A stretch of DNA of 64,000 nt from positions 622,001-686,000 of the forward strand of contig JAQFVV010012419.1 in assembly GCA_028023455.1 (NCBI GenBank). Reading direction: 5' to 3'. Both the position numbers and the translations under genes were made by a program. This stretch comes from Epiperipatus broadwayi (Eukaryota > Onychophora > Udeonychophora > Euonychophora > Peripatidae). Of the stretch, positions 1 to 12,490 are shown piece after piece. Position 1 is the first letter of the stretch. The number at the start of each line of letters is the position of its first letter. A model generated the notes under the pieces. The model saw only the letters and a list, made by a program, of their open reading frames with translations. It was not told where the DNA came from and searched no databases.

Positions 1-935
1 TTTGGTTTAGCATTGCATTATAGCTAATTCCTGCAAATATAATATTATTTATTATATTATTATAGGATTATAGTATAGGTTTATTGATTCTGGAACTGAC
101 ACATTAGTTATTTCATGATATGTTGAATTTCAGTATAGTTTCTAAAGGCAGAAATTAGATCAAATTATAATAAAATTTATGATTAGGCTTTTATAAAACT
201 GCGCCTATGATATATTTATTAAAGGAAACAAATGAAATATTTTATTTATTTGTTTGTTTATTTATGTATCTATTTATTATATTAAACATCCTACATCAAT
301 TAATTGTTAATCATAAAATTGTAAATAAATATTAATTTATAATTAAACTTACTGTGCCATTGCTATTTGTCATTCACAAAACCAAAAATCCTATATCTTG
401 AATGGAGCATACATTAGAGCACATACTATTATCAGTATGACATAAGAGTCTTAGTAATATTCTGAGAAAACATTTGAATGCTTTTGTTCTTGGTAATTTA
501 TAATGTATAACCGATCATTTTCAATTGCTTCTAAGTCCTTTCTTAAATCGACAAATTTTTGTTTCCATATGGAACTAGACTGAAATTCAATTAATTGCAT
601 TTCTAAGTCTTCCAAGTTGAGTCACTCAAAAATCTCTAAGTTTTCCATGCTTATTATTATTGTAAAGATCATACCTAGACTAGCATTTGTACCAAAACCA
701 TACATGTCACTCTTAAAGAATAATCTTTAGTAGTTCCACAAATTACCATCTTGTCCATGGTCAGCCATAAGGTCTCATGCAATGAAAAATCGCAGATTAA
801 AGTTTTGAAGAATAATAAAATTACATACTTATAATTTGTTTAATGTACTTTTACATACTGCTATGATGGGTCTTCGCTGTGTACCCTGGCCGCAACCAGA
901 TTAGATCATAACAATTTCATGTTCTATCATTAATT
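1..935. other. AT-rich DNA, no gene recognised
   Basis: No coding region, RNA gene or repeat family could be recognised. Short TTTATT runs near 240-290 are simple low-complexity sequence. Confidence 0.5.
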
Positions 936-1290
936 TTGTATTTGAACAAACTGAAAAATAAATAAACAACAAATTAAAAATTCAGAATCTTTAAAATAAT
1001 TTGTTTTTCCAATTTTTTTCCAAATATGAGGAAGTTTGCATGTGTCATCACATTTCTTGATACAATTTGTTCTTTTTATCTCAATAGCATCTTTAATATT
1101 ACATTAGTGTGGGTTTCACATCTAGAATAGGATCCAATGTAAGGTTCAAGAAGCTATTGAGATATTAAAAAGACTAAATTATATTCAACAAACGTGATGA
1201 CACATGTAAAAATTGAAAAACAAATTTACTCTGAAGATTCTAAATATTTTGTTGCTTATTTTTCAATTTGTTAACTTTTATACATCTGTT
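936..1290. repeat. Long imperfect inverted repeat 1
   Basis: The arms are about 936-1105 and 1136-1290. The left arm holds CATGTGTCATCAC near 1040 and the right arm its complement GTGATGACACATG near 1193-1206. The order of similar blocks is mirrored all the way out, and a TTACATT/AATGTAA pair closes a loop of about 30 bp. The arms differ by perhaps 20%. No transposase, clear terminal inverted repeat or target duplication was found. It could be a foldback or MITE-like element, or a local inverted duplication. Confidence 0.75.
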
Positions 1291-1299
1291 TTTTTCTAT

Positions 1300-1605
1300 A
1301 TAATACTAAATCATCCAAGCACTTTACTACTGATACACAATGCTTTATTTACCATCCTTTTTTGCAGTTTACAGTTTCAATTGCCCCAGCAATCTTCTTC
1401 AGAACTCTTATATCTCCTAACTTCAACTTCTAAATTCAAATAACTTCAAGTTCTAAATTCGAATTTAGAAGTTGAAGTTAGGAGATATAAGAGTTCTGAA
1501 GAAGATTGCTGGGGCAATCAAAAATGTAAACTGTAAAAGAAGGTGGTAAATAAAGCTTTGTGGAACATTAGTAAAGTGCATGGATGATTTAATATTATAT
1601 GGTAT
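1300..1605. repeat. Long imperfect inverted repeat 2, almost without a loop
   Basis: The arms meet at TTCTAAATTCGAATTTAGAA (1451-1470). From there ATTGCCCCAGCAATC (left) and GATTGCTGGGGCAAT (right), then ATGCACTTTAC/GTAAAGTGCAT-like blocks, mirror each other for about 150 bp. It starts where the first palindrome ends, so the two stand back to back. The small open frames on both strands here are by-products of the symmetry. Confidence 0.8.
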
Positions 1606-2316
1606 ACATTTGGCAATGTTTTTTTCTAGTTGTGGAATTTTGACAATTATTTTGACTACTGTTAAGAGTGACTCTACACCTAACTTTATAGACACATTAC
1701 ATAAAGAGTTCTCAAATAAGCTCTTACATTACATTTGTGATACAAGCTTGTTAAATTAGGTCATGTGTCATAGACTTGATTTCTTTGTAATTTTATACAG
1801 TGTTTACAGTGCCTCTACATTTATATAATATTCATTTCCCAGTTGAGGGCTTGTGTGATCAAATTGAAATGTTACAATATCTTATTAAATCTTACAGGTA
1901 TGAACCTGCAAAATATGTATGTAACCTGTAAAAACATTCATTCGAACATATATACTGAAGCTATACATATATACACATGGAATATATATATATATATTTG
2001 CTTCACCATTCACTGTGGTTTAACTAAAGACCCTTAGTCCAACCACAATGAATGTAGACTAAATTTAAAGTAAGTAAAATTTATGGAATGTTTTTTAATT
2101 TTAGAAAATAAAAATCAAAAGATTTTATTTTAGATAACGAAATAAAATTTCTCGAACTCATTGGAGAAAAAGATTAGTTAGATAAGAATAATTAATTAAA
2201 AAACACTGCAATTAAAAATAGTATCAAAAACAGATTTATTTAACTATGTTTACAATAAAGAAAAAATTATAAAATAACATTAAATTTGGCAATACATTTA
2301 TAAACCATTAAATTAC
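1606..2316. other. AT-rich spacer, no gene recognised
   Basis: Contains a short (TA)n tract near 1985-2000. Nothing else could be assigned. Confidence 0.4.
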
Positions 2317-2800
2317 TTAATGTCCAATATTAATAAGATTCCATGTGGAATTTGCTATTAGGTGAGGAGCTAACTTCAAATCTCTTTCTTTGATATCTTT
2401 TAATTTTTTTAAAAAAATTAATGTTGGATCAGGTATAACAGACTTGAAGATTATGAAGTATCTGACAAACCATAGACAGAAAGTGATGAAAGTTGCACTT
2501 CTTATAATTGCAAAATCCCCATAAGCAAAACCTTTTATGAGTGTGTTGATAATTGGATGTTTTGGTGTATAAATTTTATTAATCAATATTCTACAGCCCT
2601 GAAGAGAGGAACAATTGTTGAAAATGTGAAATATGGTATCATCCTCCCTATGGCAGAGTGAGCAAACAGGGTCCAAAGATGAAAAACAATGGAATTGGAA
2701 TGTAAGATGGATAACAAGCTAGATATAAATTGAGAACTTTTCTATTGTTAGCTCTCTTTTACCTGGCTCAGTTCTATAGCTTGGACTGAAATCAGCCACA
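2317..2800 (-). pseudogene. 3' end of a non-LTR retrotransposon (zf-RVT region)
   Basis: A 119-residue frame (2676-2317) opens with C-S-L-C, then after nine residues H-I-F-N-N-C. This is the Cys-Cys-His-Cys zinc-binding pattern that follows reverse transcriptase in L1/Tx1-like and related LINEs. Upstream on the same strand (to about 2800) the translation keeps the flavour of the region before that motif but has an in-frame stop. No RT catalytic motifs are visible, so this is a 5'-truncated, inactive 3' fragment. The LINE clade is inferred from the zinc motif alone. Confidence 0.55.
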
Positions 2801-3070
2801 AAGATATTTTATTGGAAAAGAAATAAAATTAACTTTTTCGGAAAGAACTCTCTGCAACCAAGAAAATATCTTAGCCTCTTGCTGAATAAATTCTCAAGCC
2901 ACCAGCATTCTATAGACAATGAGAAAAGAACTTAAAAATGGGTGCTATAAGAAAAATGGTGGAGTAGACTTTTCCCTCTATCTCCCAATTGTTTTTCTTG
3001 TCTGCTGGAGCTTGGAAAACACAAGAAATGTAATGTGCCAGAATAATTTTGCCTGACAATTTCCTGCGGC

Positions 3071-3078
3071 TATAAATA
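3071..3078 (+). promoter_or_regulatory. Possible TATA box
   Basis: TATAAATA lies 60 bp upstream of an ATG (3131) in a less AT-rich patch. An initiator-like TCAGT sits near 3109-3113. In DNA this AT-rich, chance TATA matches are common; the value is in the combination with the ATG and splice donor that follow. Confidence 0.3.
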
Positions 3079-3130
3079 GATAACCAAGGACAGAAATCAC
3101 ATAAGCTATCAGTACTGACTGCTGATCAGA

Positions 3131-3176
3131 ATGTCTTCATGGCCGTTTAATAAAGACATACGCAATCTCATTACCG
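3131..3176 (+). CDS. Possible first coding exon (15 codons, phase 1)
   Basis: The ATG at 3131 opens 15 codons (starting Met-Ser-Ser-Trp-Pro-Phe) and reaches a GTAACT donor at 3177, with one base left over. Base and codon use (CCG, CGC, ACC) are less AT-biased than the surroundings, and a TATA box lies upstream. No matching downstream exon was found in the window and the product is not recognised. Read without splicing, the frame ends after 37 codons, so this may not be a gene at all. Confidence 0.25.
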
Positions 3177-3179
3177 GTA

Positions 3180-5216
3180 ACTTTAATTTTTCATTTGTAT
3201 TTTATGTTGGCTTAAACTACAAACTTAAGTCATTTATGTTATAATCATAATGTGTTAATATATATATAACTTGAGAATTTTTAACATTTTCATTGTTATT
3301 TTTTTATTTTATTTGACCAGTATAATAGCAATTCTTAATCCTATTAATATATACGTAAATCTTTTTTTTTTTTTTTTTGGTTAATGGATTGTCATTGTCC
3401 GTTACTGGAATTGTATACTACTATTTTTTTTAAAAAAAAAAGAAAGAAACACGATTTCTTTCTTATTGTTTGCCATAAACATATATCTGTATACTGGAGG
3501 AACTGGAAGTGAGAAATACTCTAATTTCATTTATTTCTATTTGTTCCACCCGCTATTAAATACAGGAATATTTCAGATTTATTAAAAGTCTTTGAATAAA
3601 ATTTCTCCTTCCAATTCTCTCCCGTATTGGTTTCACTAATTTTCTTAAAATATATATATTAGAAAGAGACAGAAAGGGGAACATGCAATTGTTTTTTGTT
3701 TTTTTTTATAGATAATTCAATGTTTCTTTTAATTTATACTTAGAAATATAAAAGAAAATGACATTCGAGTATATATATTAAAATGTTCAATTTTATGCAC
3801 ATTTTTTATACTTTCTTAAAGCCAATCTGGGTTTTAGCAATATATATCTGTCTAAAACAGATATAGCTTAAGCATTTATAATTTCATTAAATATAAGAGA
3901 GGATACAGTACAGGTATATATGTGTAAATTAAAAATATTAAATCTTCATTAACTCTAAGGGTGAACTAGTTAAATAGTTTTTAATTAAGATACCTATTTT
4001 TTTATATATTTTAATGTTAGAAAAGGTGCAAAGTAATTATTTCTAATAGTAGATATTCTCTCAGTCTCAGAAAGATTTTGAAGTCATATTATTTCATATA
4101 CATATATGTTACCTAAGGTTTTAAAGTTTAATGGTCAGTTGACTGCATTTTCTCTTATCTTGTGCTACTCGGTGATTTGTGTGGGGGTCTTGGCACATAT
4201 CCATAGCTCCTGTCTTCTTTGATTCATAGGCTAACACCGCTTTGAGATTGCCATTGATAATACAGTGGATCTCAACCCTTTTTCAAATATTACTACTGGA
4301 CACAAGCACATATACTTCGTCCGGAGCTCGGATCATGCTGTAGGCAAACGGGCTCCATCTCTCTAACTCTTGTGTTAGAACCGGGAGTGCTATCCAGTCC
4401 TCAAGTTAGCCATATGTATAAAAAAAACTTTGTGCCTTCGAGACCTGCTTCTAATCTCATACAATTAAATCACCAAGGACCACAGTAATGTTTAATTTCA
4501 TTATAGATAAAACCTTAATTTTGTAATATGCTCAAAATATTGCTGATTAAGTCTGAGAAGTGTCCACTGGGAGGGGGGGATTTTCTTTACTTTGTTGTTT
4601 AAATGCAGGCTATATTTGAACATGGTCTTAATCTATTTGACTAGTTTTTTAAATCAATTGTCTTTTTTTTTTGTAATTTTACCCTAGAGTTATGTTTTCC
4701 TGTATCCCTCCTTTAAAGTAAAGCGCCCAGTTATTGGCTAAGTCAAATATTGTTCTGTAATTATCGTACCATTGTTTTATTATATTAAGTGGATCTTACT
4801 AATACGTATCAATACATATCCATGTCTGTAGATGCAAGAAAATAACTTGCAACATTTGTTTTGTTAATTATTTCTTCAAATTGTCATTTCTTTTAATTGA
4901 ACAATAAACTTTCATTTACTAATCTCATCGATATCTTGTCTGTGTCAATATATAGTCTAAACCTGATTTTTCTTTGTTAAAACTTCCCTTTAGGATCTCA
5001 TCTCTCCTTGACCACTGGGCATGCGTAAAGAAGAAATTCTAGTGATGTTTGGGAAGTAAGTTGCTTAGTAGTAATCTGGAGGAGTAGGGGAGGTTCGAAC
5101 CCTCTCTACCTGTATCTCTAGGTTAGGTTAAAGCAGCTCTATTTTTCATACCTTTACAATAAATGTACGTTAATGATCAAATTTTAATTTTAAAATTTGT
5201 CCATAATGTTACCTTC
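3180..5216. other. Intergenic; two weak repeat signatures
   Basis: No gene was recognised. A GC-richer patch at about 4140-4490 contains CAGTGGATCTCAACCCTTTTT (4263-4283), which resembles hAT transposon termini, but no partner end was found. GGTTCGAACCCTC at 5092-5104 resembles a tRNA-type B box, suggesting a SINE remnant, without a convincing A box. Confidence 0.35.
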
Positions 5217-5535
5217 TATATATACTAGTCCATTTGCGTGTGTAATGCAATTGTCCTCAAAGCTGTAAATAGTTAATAAATAAATAAATGCGAATGATTC
5301 TGCTTAGCGCTTTTGAAGAGTCCAGCCTTCATAATCATAGCTTAACTGTTAATGAGGTTAATGGTATGCAAATTTGTGTTGATTATGCTAGACATTAACA
5401 GGTAAGCTATGATTATGAAGGCTGGACCCTTCGAAAGCGCTAAGCAGATTCATAGGTGTTTATTTATTTTATTAACAATTTACAGCTTTGAGGACAATGG
5501 CGCTACACACGCAAACGGACTAGTATATATATATA
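5217..5535. mobile_element. Palindromic MITE-like foldback element
   Basis: Two arms of about 140 bp (5217-5354 and 5393-5535) are near-perfect reverse complements around a 38-bp loop. Mirrored landmarks are CTTAGCGCTTTTGAAG against CTTCGAAAGCGCTAAG, CCTTCATAATCATAGCTTA against TAAGCTATGATTATGAAGG, and an outer ACTAGTCC/GGACTAGT pair flanked by TATA on both sides. There is no coding capacity. The structure fits a non-autonomous DNA transposon that may target TA, as Tc1/mariner-type elements do. The family is unknown. Confidence 0.75.
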
Positions 5536-5729
5536 TCTCCTCAAAGTAAAAAAATTATTTAGCTAATCACTTTCTATATATAAAATTAAAAATAATCAAT
5601 TTAAAACAAAATTGAAAAAGTCAATTCACGAAACATCAAAAGCCTAAAGCTAAACTAGTCAATAAAATAATCAAAATTACCCCCAAATTGACAACTCTAA
5701 CAACAACCAATAGTTTCACTGCTACAAGC

Positions 5730-5776
5730 AGACTTCTCAAGAGTAAAGTGTATTGTCATTTACACTTGAGAAGTCT
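5730..5776. repeat. Short inverted repeat
   Basis: AGACTTCTCAAG and CTTGAGAAGTCT form a 12-bp perfect stem around a loop of about 23 bp. It is not followed by a T-run linked to a gene; function unknown. Confidence 0.6.
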
Positions 5777-6119
5777 ATTTGGAGAGCTTATTTTCTTTAG
5801 CTAATCTGGTTGAGTGGTGAATGTGGGTTCATTTTGATTATATATAAGGTAGATTGTTATGATGTAGTATAGTTGAGATGAGAGATGTACTGACAAAAAC
5901 ACGATTATAATACACATATATATTATCATCAGTTTTAACTATTATTAATTGACTTCAGGTTGAAATCTTTTCAAATTATGTACATATAGTGGAGGTTGGG
6001 ATATGTGGGAATTGTGATTTAAAATATTAAAATTAAATCCAGGTATTTTTAAATAGATCAGAATTCAAAATTTGCTATAGAATAGTTATTTTCTTGATAA
6101 AGAATTTGCGTCAAACGTT

Positions 6120-6166
6120 GATGGCCTAGCGGTTAGCAAAGTGACCCGGGTTCGCTTTGACATATG
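6120..6166 (+). repeat. tRNA-like / SINE fragment
   Basis: TGGCCTAGCGG resembles a Pol III A box and GGGTTCG a B box. They are only about 20 bp apart, far closer than in a tRNA gene, so this can only be a deleted tRNA-derived SINE or tRNA pseudogene. Confidence 0.35.
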
Positions 6167-6937
6167 AAAGAAGAAAAAAAAGATTTTGTATAGAACTTTT
6201 AGAAGAATGATAGGTCTGTAATTCTTACTATCTTATTTATTATTTTTCTAAATATTAATATTACTGTTTTACTATACCAATCAACATCTTTATCGTTTTG
6301 TATATCTTTTGCAAAAAAATGATTTCTTCACAAATTTAATTGCACGTTTCATCATTTAATTTATTTAGAAAATGTAGTGATTGTAGCGGTAGTTTGTTTT
6401 TTATTATTATTATAAAAAAATTGCTTATAGAACTTTCTGTTTTTTTATGATGTCATCTTTCTATTTAGTAATGGGTCAATTTTTTTTTTCCTGTAGCTGA
6501 AACAATTTCCATTCTAATTCCAAAATTTTGTTTTACACTCAGAATTTTTATTTTCTTCTATACTTTTTCTTGTCCATTCACATTTTATATTTTCTTATAG
6601 CATTTTTAATATTTTAATTCTGCTTAATGGATTATTTTTAAATATTTTTAGATTCCTTCTTTCTCTCCTCAATGCAAAATAATTGGTAAATTGCTTTTTG
6701 TATCATCTAGCTTTTTTACAATTCTTAACAAAATATCAATTCTCTTTTTACTGACGACGATCTTCTCTGAATCATCTTCAAAGACTGTAAATTTTAAATT
6801 AATTTGTAATATAAATTTATTGAAATGTTTCTGAAGATTAGGATGATCAACTTAATACAGTTTTATTAGTAGTTTTCATCCCTCCAGTTTTTCTGTAACA
6901 GGCAAAATTATATATAATTAATCAATAAATATTTCTT
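6167..6937. other. AT-rich DNA, no gene recognised
   Basis: Many T-runs and short low-complexity tracts. No supported coding region on either strand. Confidence 0.4.
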
Positions 6938-7815
6938 ATTAAATTCTAAGTGCTCAGAATACTAAAATAAAAAAGGCTTCCATGTGAATGTGTTTTGAAT
7001 TGAGCTAAGCACTTTCAATATATTTGTTATATTATATTTATATCAATGAGTAGTGAACAGGAGAGTGGTGGTTGTAAATTGGATGTAAATGTATACAAAT
7101 GAATTAGATAGCCAATTTTTAGAAAGAGGAAGCAGAAACCCTTTCTATTGATGGAGTTTGAGTTATTGGCAATATAACATGGCTGCTTTATCTTGGAGTA
7201 GTTTCATTCTATGAACATATGATGGCTGATATAGGCTCAAATATATAGCCAATGTTAGTTGATGTTGCAGAAATATGGATTGGCATTCTGTATTACTTTT
7301 GGCCATTTTGTAGAAATACTGATGTTGGGACAATCTTGTTGCAATTCTGGCACACGAGCTTTTAAATGGAGGGGGGTATATTTGGTAATGCAGTTTACTA
7401 TAGAGAAACATGCACTAGCTTTGCAACAAGATAGTTTCAAAGGCAATTCAGAATATATATCCATATTTCTGGAACAACCAAACACAATCAGCCATACATT
7501 TGAGCTTACATCAGTCAGCATATGCATAGAATGAAATGATTCCAAGGGCAATGTAAAGGAGACATTGCCAATTACTCAAACTTCATAAATAAAAAGGAAT
7601 CTGGCTTTCCCTTTCTAAAAATGGATTATTTAATTCATTTGGATACATTTAGATAAATGCACATTCTATTTATACCCATGACCCACTTGTCCATTATGCA
7701 TTGCTCTAAATATGATATCATAACCAAAATATATGAAAGTATTTATCTCAATTTAAAGTATGTCTACACTGAACCTTTTTTTATTTTAACATTCTGAGTG
7801 CTTAGAATTTAATTG
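6938..7815. repeat. Long imperfect palindrome, arms about 420 bp
   Basis: The outer blocks are TTAAATTCTAAGTGCTCAGAAT (left, near 6940) and ATTCTGAGTGCTTAGAATTTAA (right, near 7791-7812). Inwards the order repeats in mirror: ATACAAATGAATTA against TAATTCATTTGGAT, GTTTGAGTTATTGGCAAT against ATTGCCAATTACTCAAAC, ATCTTGTTGCAA against TTGCAACAAGAT. The centre is at about 7375. The arms differ by perhaps 20-25%, so the structure is old. Overlapping frames of 76-98 codons on both strands come from the symmetry. No transposase was seen. Confidence 0.8.
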
Positions 7816-9300
7816 TAATTCATTTAAGAAAAATTTAGAACATTTCTTATATTAAATCTAATAAGAAAACTTTATAATCTTCAATTGACTGTTTTGTGAA
7901 ATAAATAAAGTTACATATGTGCATGTGTTTATAACTGATCATTACAAAAGATAATGTAATCACTCTAAAAGTAATTTCATTCAGAATAAGTAAATTATAC
8001 AAAATGTAACTATATCTGGATATCTTAATTTGCATAAGAGCAGGAATGAAATATCCTATAGCAGAGTTATTAAAAACGTCTGCAGAATTTTTATGAAAGA
8101 GAGATGCAGTCAAAGTCAGTTAAATTGAGTAAGTGAGCAGTAAGGTATTGGCTAATCTGATGTTGGAGAATAGGATAATGATATCAAAAATACTAAAGAG
8201 TAGTAATAGAGACAAACTCAATAATCTACTGACTATATATGATGCTATTAAGGCTGACTATTTTTTGGAGTTAAACCATAAATTGATAGTTTAATAAACT
8301 CATTGTTAAATAATCAAACATTTTTTTGTGTTTATTTTATTATTAATGAGTTTGTGTCTGGCCACATACATGTCAATTGCAGAAGTTGACAGCTTGAAAC
8401 CTCTAAATATCACTTGGCACTGCCACTGAAAGAGGCCAATATCAGCTGTTAATCTAGAAATATATACATAGAAATGCACAACAGTGTGACAACATCTTTC
8501 AATGTAAGCAATTTTAGGACAGTAGCAGATATACATGAATCATGTTGGAAAAGTATGTGATAATCAAAAGTGTTAATGATGATAAGATGAACATTTCTAC
8601 CCTATTATAGATGTCAGGAAAATGTCCTGCAATTCCTAAAACATCAAAATAGATAGCATGTCATTACTTTTGTAGAAAAATGCAATGAAAACATGTTGGA
8701 AAATAATTTGCCACAAAGATTCAGCATTAATGAGTAAATTTAAACATTATGTAAAAGAGGTGCTGGGAACTAGTTGTTATGGAACATGAGAGACATGAAG
8801 TGTAGACAATTACTGCTAAATGAGATTATCCAAAATTATACTGTCACCATACAATTAAGTATAGCTCATTAAAATGCTTTAGATCATGAGTGCAGGAATT
8901 TGTCAATGATGAAGCAAAGCCAATTACATCGGTAAAGATGGTTGGAGCACAGATGATGCAGAAGAATTTTACACAGAGCCCAGCATCTGTTATTGCTTCA
9001 GAAATAAGAATCACATTTAATAAAAACATGCAAACTTTTTTCAGATCATTTTTTAATCATTCATGTTAACAAGTGGCAAATATCTAGAGTGGACTTACTG
9101 ATAAAAAGTAAATTAAAAAGAGAAGTAATAAAGAAGGCTACAAATAAAAAAAGAATAAAGCTAAAACAGGGATATACCAAACTTATTAAATGTTAGAATT
9201 TGTAACCAAATCATAAAAATGGTAATAGATACCAAGGAGGTATGTCACTCATGCCATTTAAGAATGGGATAGCAATTAGTAAAAGAGGAAATAGTAAGAT
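7816..9300. other. Unassigned region upstream of a gypsy pol remnant
   Basis: By position this could hold the gag of the decayed + strand gypsy element that follows, but no zinc knuckle or other gag signature could be read with confidence. No other gene recognised. Confidence 0.3.
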
Positions 9301-9309
9301 TCAAATCAA

Positions 9310-12110
9310 TCAGCCTAATTTAATGACAATAGATGTAAATGAACCTCTGATTGATATCAAATGAATGGTTAAAAGCAAATAGCCATGATAAAACATGTTA
9401 ACAAAAAATATTAGTTCTATACTGGGATATAATTGGTTTAAGCCTTTGAAAATTAGGAATAAAAAAGTGAAATTAGAAATGGCAATAGAAAATAAATTCT
9501 TTCAGTCTCTTTAAATCCACCCTAGCAGAATTAAAGATGAATCAACAGATACAGAGCTAATGAAGAAAGCACATTAAATCATTAATAGGATGAGGAAGAT
9601 TCCATTTGCTATTAAGACTAAAGTGGAGAAAGCACTAAAAGATTTAAGAGAGTGAAGCATCATTGAATTGATGGAGAAATTTGAGTGGGCAACACCTATA
9701 CTAACCATAAAAACAAATGGACTTATAAGAATATGCGGTGATTATCACTTAATTATAAACAAAAAATCAATAAAGAAGCCTATTCCATGTCATGTAAAAT
9801 AGAAGGGTAGTTGTTTTGCAGAAAGCATCATATTTTCTTAGATTTTCAGGCAGCATTTTACCAAATCCTTGATAGATCCAGGAAAGTCAAATTGCTTATG
9901 ATAAACAGTTATAGAAGGCTGTTTACCTTTAATAAATTACATACAGGATTACTATAGCACCTAAAATTTTCTAAGACAAAGTAGAAGCTTTACTATATCT
10001 AGATAATATCCTGATAGTTTAAGAAAGTGTTTATTAGTTGAAGAAATGAGTATATATCAGATTATGTGCCTTAATGTGTATTTAGTCAGCAAACAAAATA
10101 AAAATTTCTTGGACCTTTGAGCATTCCATCATCAGATTTTCAATTGGATGGATGGTTAAAAAGTTTGAGTGTGGAGATTGGCTATCTTAATATATATCTG
10201 AGCACTTATTGCATATATGTGTGGAGATGATAATCTGAACCAACTGATGATTGCTGGTTTAGCATGAAATATGTATATTGGTGATTGTTTATCTTTATGG
10301 CATATACGTGTTCAAGTGTATCAGTGTTATGAAATAGATTGGAGAGTGGTTGGTCATATGAAAATCTGTGCTCATATACCCTATATATAACAGATAAAGG
10401 CAACAATTCTACCTTAGAGAAAAGGATCTGCAACTAAAAATGCCTTGAACCCAATAAATGCTAAACAAGTGCAGGCCTTTCTGGGTTTATTGAACTTCTT
10501 TGAAAGTTTCTTAAAAAGAAAATCTCACATAGCCATCTCTTTTTATAAACATTAAAAAAATCAGAGATGGAAATGGGAGTTCATCAGGAAGGAGCTTTTA
10601 GACAAGTCAAGAAATAACTAACATTGGATAAATTACTAATGCATTACTGGGAACAGCAAGAAGTGATTAATTACAACAGATGTCTCAGATTTCAGTATTG
10701 GTGCAATTGTTTTGCATAATGTATATCAAGATGAATATTCCATCATGTACACTTCCAGAACATTGTCCATGGCTGAGAACAACTATAGCAGGAGTTCTGA
10801 TATTCTAGCCACAATAAAAAAATTCCATCACTATGTTTGTGGGTGGACATTCAAAATGTACATAGACAATAGGCAACTATTGGGAATATTTGAGGAAAAT
10901 AAAACACTCCAGATTGGGTTAGTCAACATATGCCAAGATGGATTAATATTCAGGCTTTGTATAATTTTGAAATATTATACAGGCTGGGGAAATAGATAAA
11001 GCATGCAGATGGATTTTTATGAATTCCATATAAAAGTACATACAAATCACATTATTAATGAAATAAATTTCATAGATGTAATTATATAGTAATTGGACAG
11101 CACGGTTATAGCTGAATGGACAAAAAATAGTGAAGGCTACTAATTTGTAAAAGAAATATAATAAACATTGATGAACAAAGAAATATCCAAACTATGTAGT
11201 GCTATAAATTTGGAATGCTCAACAATATTTGTTCCTATATCATGAGTATATTTCAATGACAGATTGAGTATTGGTTACAATGGGAAAAATAAATATATAT
11301 AACAGCTGTAACATTGATAACACCTGGGGGTCGTACATATATATAAACTAGTTCATTTGTACATTTGGTGGCCAAATATGAATTATAACATAGAAACAGT
11401 GTAAAAAATGTCAATCAAAAATAGAGATATTACTGGTTAAAGAGTTCCAGTCTCAGCTAGAAGCTACAATATCAGAAGAAAGGATATACCTAACTCATGC
11501 TCATCCTTTCCATTGGCATGCATTTATAGTACCCATTTATTCACATTCCAAATGAAAAGAATACCAACTTTGGAAAAATACAACACAGAAAATGTTATGT
11601 TTTAAATGAGAATTTTTTTCTGTGCATAGTAACCTGAAACTATAACAACTGACAATGGTGCAGAATTCAGTTCAGTGCAACCCAAAAAATTTATTGTTTC
11701 AAAAAGAATTCAGCATGCATTATCACCTCCTTACTGTTATGACTTAAGTGGAGTAGCAGAGAATGCCATTCAACATCTTAACTGCATTCTAAATTGGAAG
11801 AGGTATGCTAATAACCATGAAGCACTAATAATGAGAATGTTTTGCTAACATGTTATGTGGAGTTCTACTACAAAACTTATGAAGCAGCAAGTAGGACACA
11901 TATTTCTGTACAAATTCCAAAAAAAATTAAAGAAAAACAAAAATTCAAAACATCAAGTTTAACATAGGATAGATTGTTGGGATATGAGATACTCTAAGAA
12001 AAAATGGAAACCTGGTTAAGATAACAGGATACTATCTATCCAAATATGCAAGACTAAATTGGAGAATACTAGAAACATTCATATTCAGTAAGCATAATTG
12101 GCATTGGCTA
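9310..12110 (+). pseudogene. Degraded Ty3/gypsy pol (protease end, RT, RNase H, integrase)
   Basis: Despite many stops, domains appear in the expected order. The protease end reads as ILGYNWFKPL-like (about 9420). RT follows with WATPI and RICGDY (about 9690-9750), then YLDN in place of YxDD near 9990. RNase H is the clearest part: 10712-10999 holds SRTLSMAENNYS, KKFHHYVCGWTF and IDNRQLLGIF. Integrase core pieces follow, TDNGAEFSS near 11650 and PPYCYDLSGVAENAIQ near 11730-11780, then a C-terminal region to about 12100. The pattern is that of animal K02A2.6-type gypsy elements. It is clearly inactive. Confidence 0.75.
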
Positions 12111-12354
12111 TGCATTATCTATTTATATACACATAGGTTAATGGCAATAAATGTTCAGTCTGATCATAATAAGAAAGGAAACTGAAATAGTCCATTATTT
12201 GAAGACAAGGTGAGAAAATTCACATTTTGTGTATGATAATGTTTTGGCCATTCTGTGATTACTGATAATAATTAAAAATTTAGCTTATTGTCATTGCTTC
12301 TATAATAACTAATGAGTACCAAATTCTCCAAACAGTAGCGCCACCAAGGGCAAA

Positions 12355-12490
12355 TCTTCTTAATCAATGGATACAGGAAAGTTTCTGCATAAAATCCCTA
12401 TCTAGTGTCTACTCATTCAACATCCACAAACTAGTTTCTAGCTTGTAGCATTTATCAGTTAGGAGCCTTGGATGTGAAAACACTGGTTTC
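12355..12490 (-). repeat. Fragment of dispersed palindromic repeat family R
   Basis: The stretch with AATCAATGGATACAGGAAAG, ATCTAGTGTCTACTCAT and ACTAGTTTCTAGCTTGTAGC matches the copy at 14520-14660 in the same orientation. Only about 130 bp is present. The family is described at 14508-15703. Confidence 0.6.

Noticed and set aside
4263-4283. hAT transposon terminus
   Set aside because: CAGTGGATCTCAACC resembles a hAT end, but no partner terminus and no 8-bp duplication were found.
5092-5104. tRNA gene or intact SINE
   Set aside because: Only a B-box-like GGTTCGAACCC is present; no A box at the right distance and no cloverleaf.
7163-7551. Overlapping frames of 82-98 codons on both strands
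   Set aside because: They fall in the long palindrome, where open frames mirror each other; no domain recognised.
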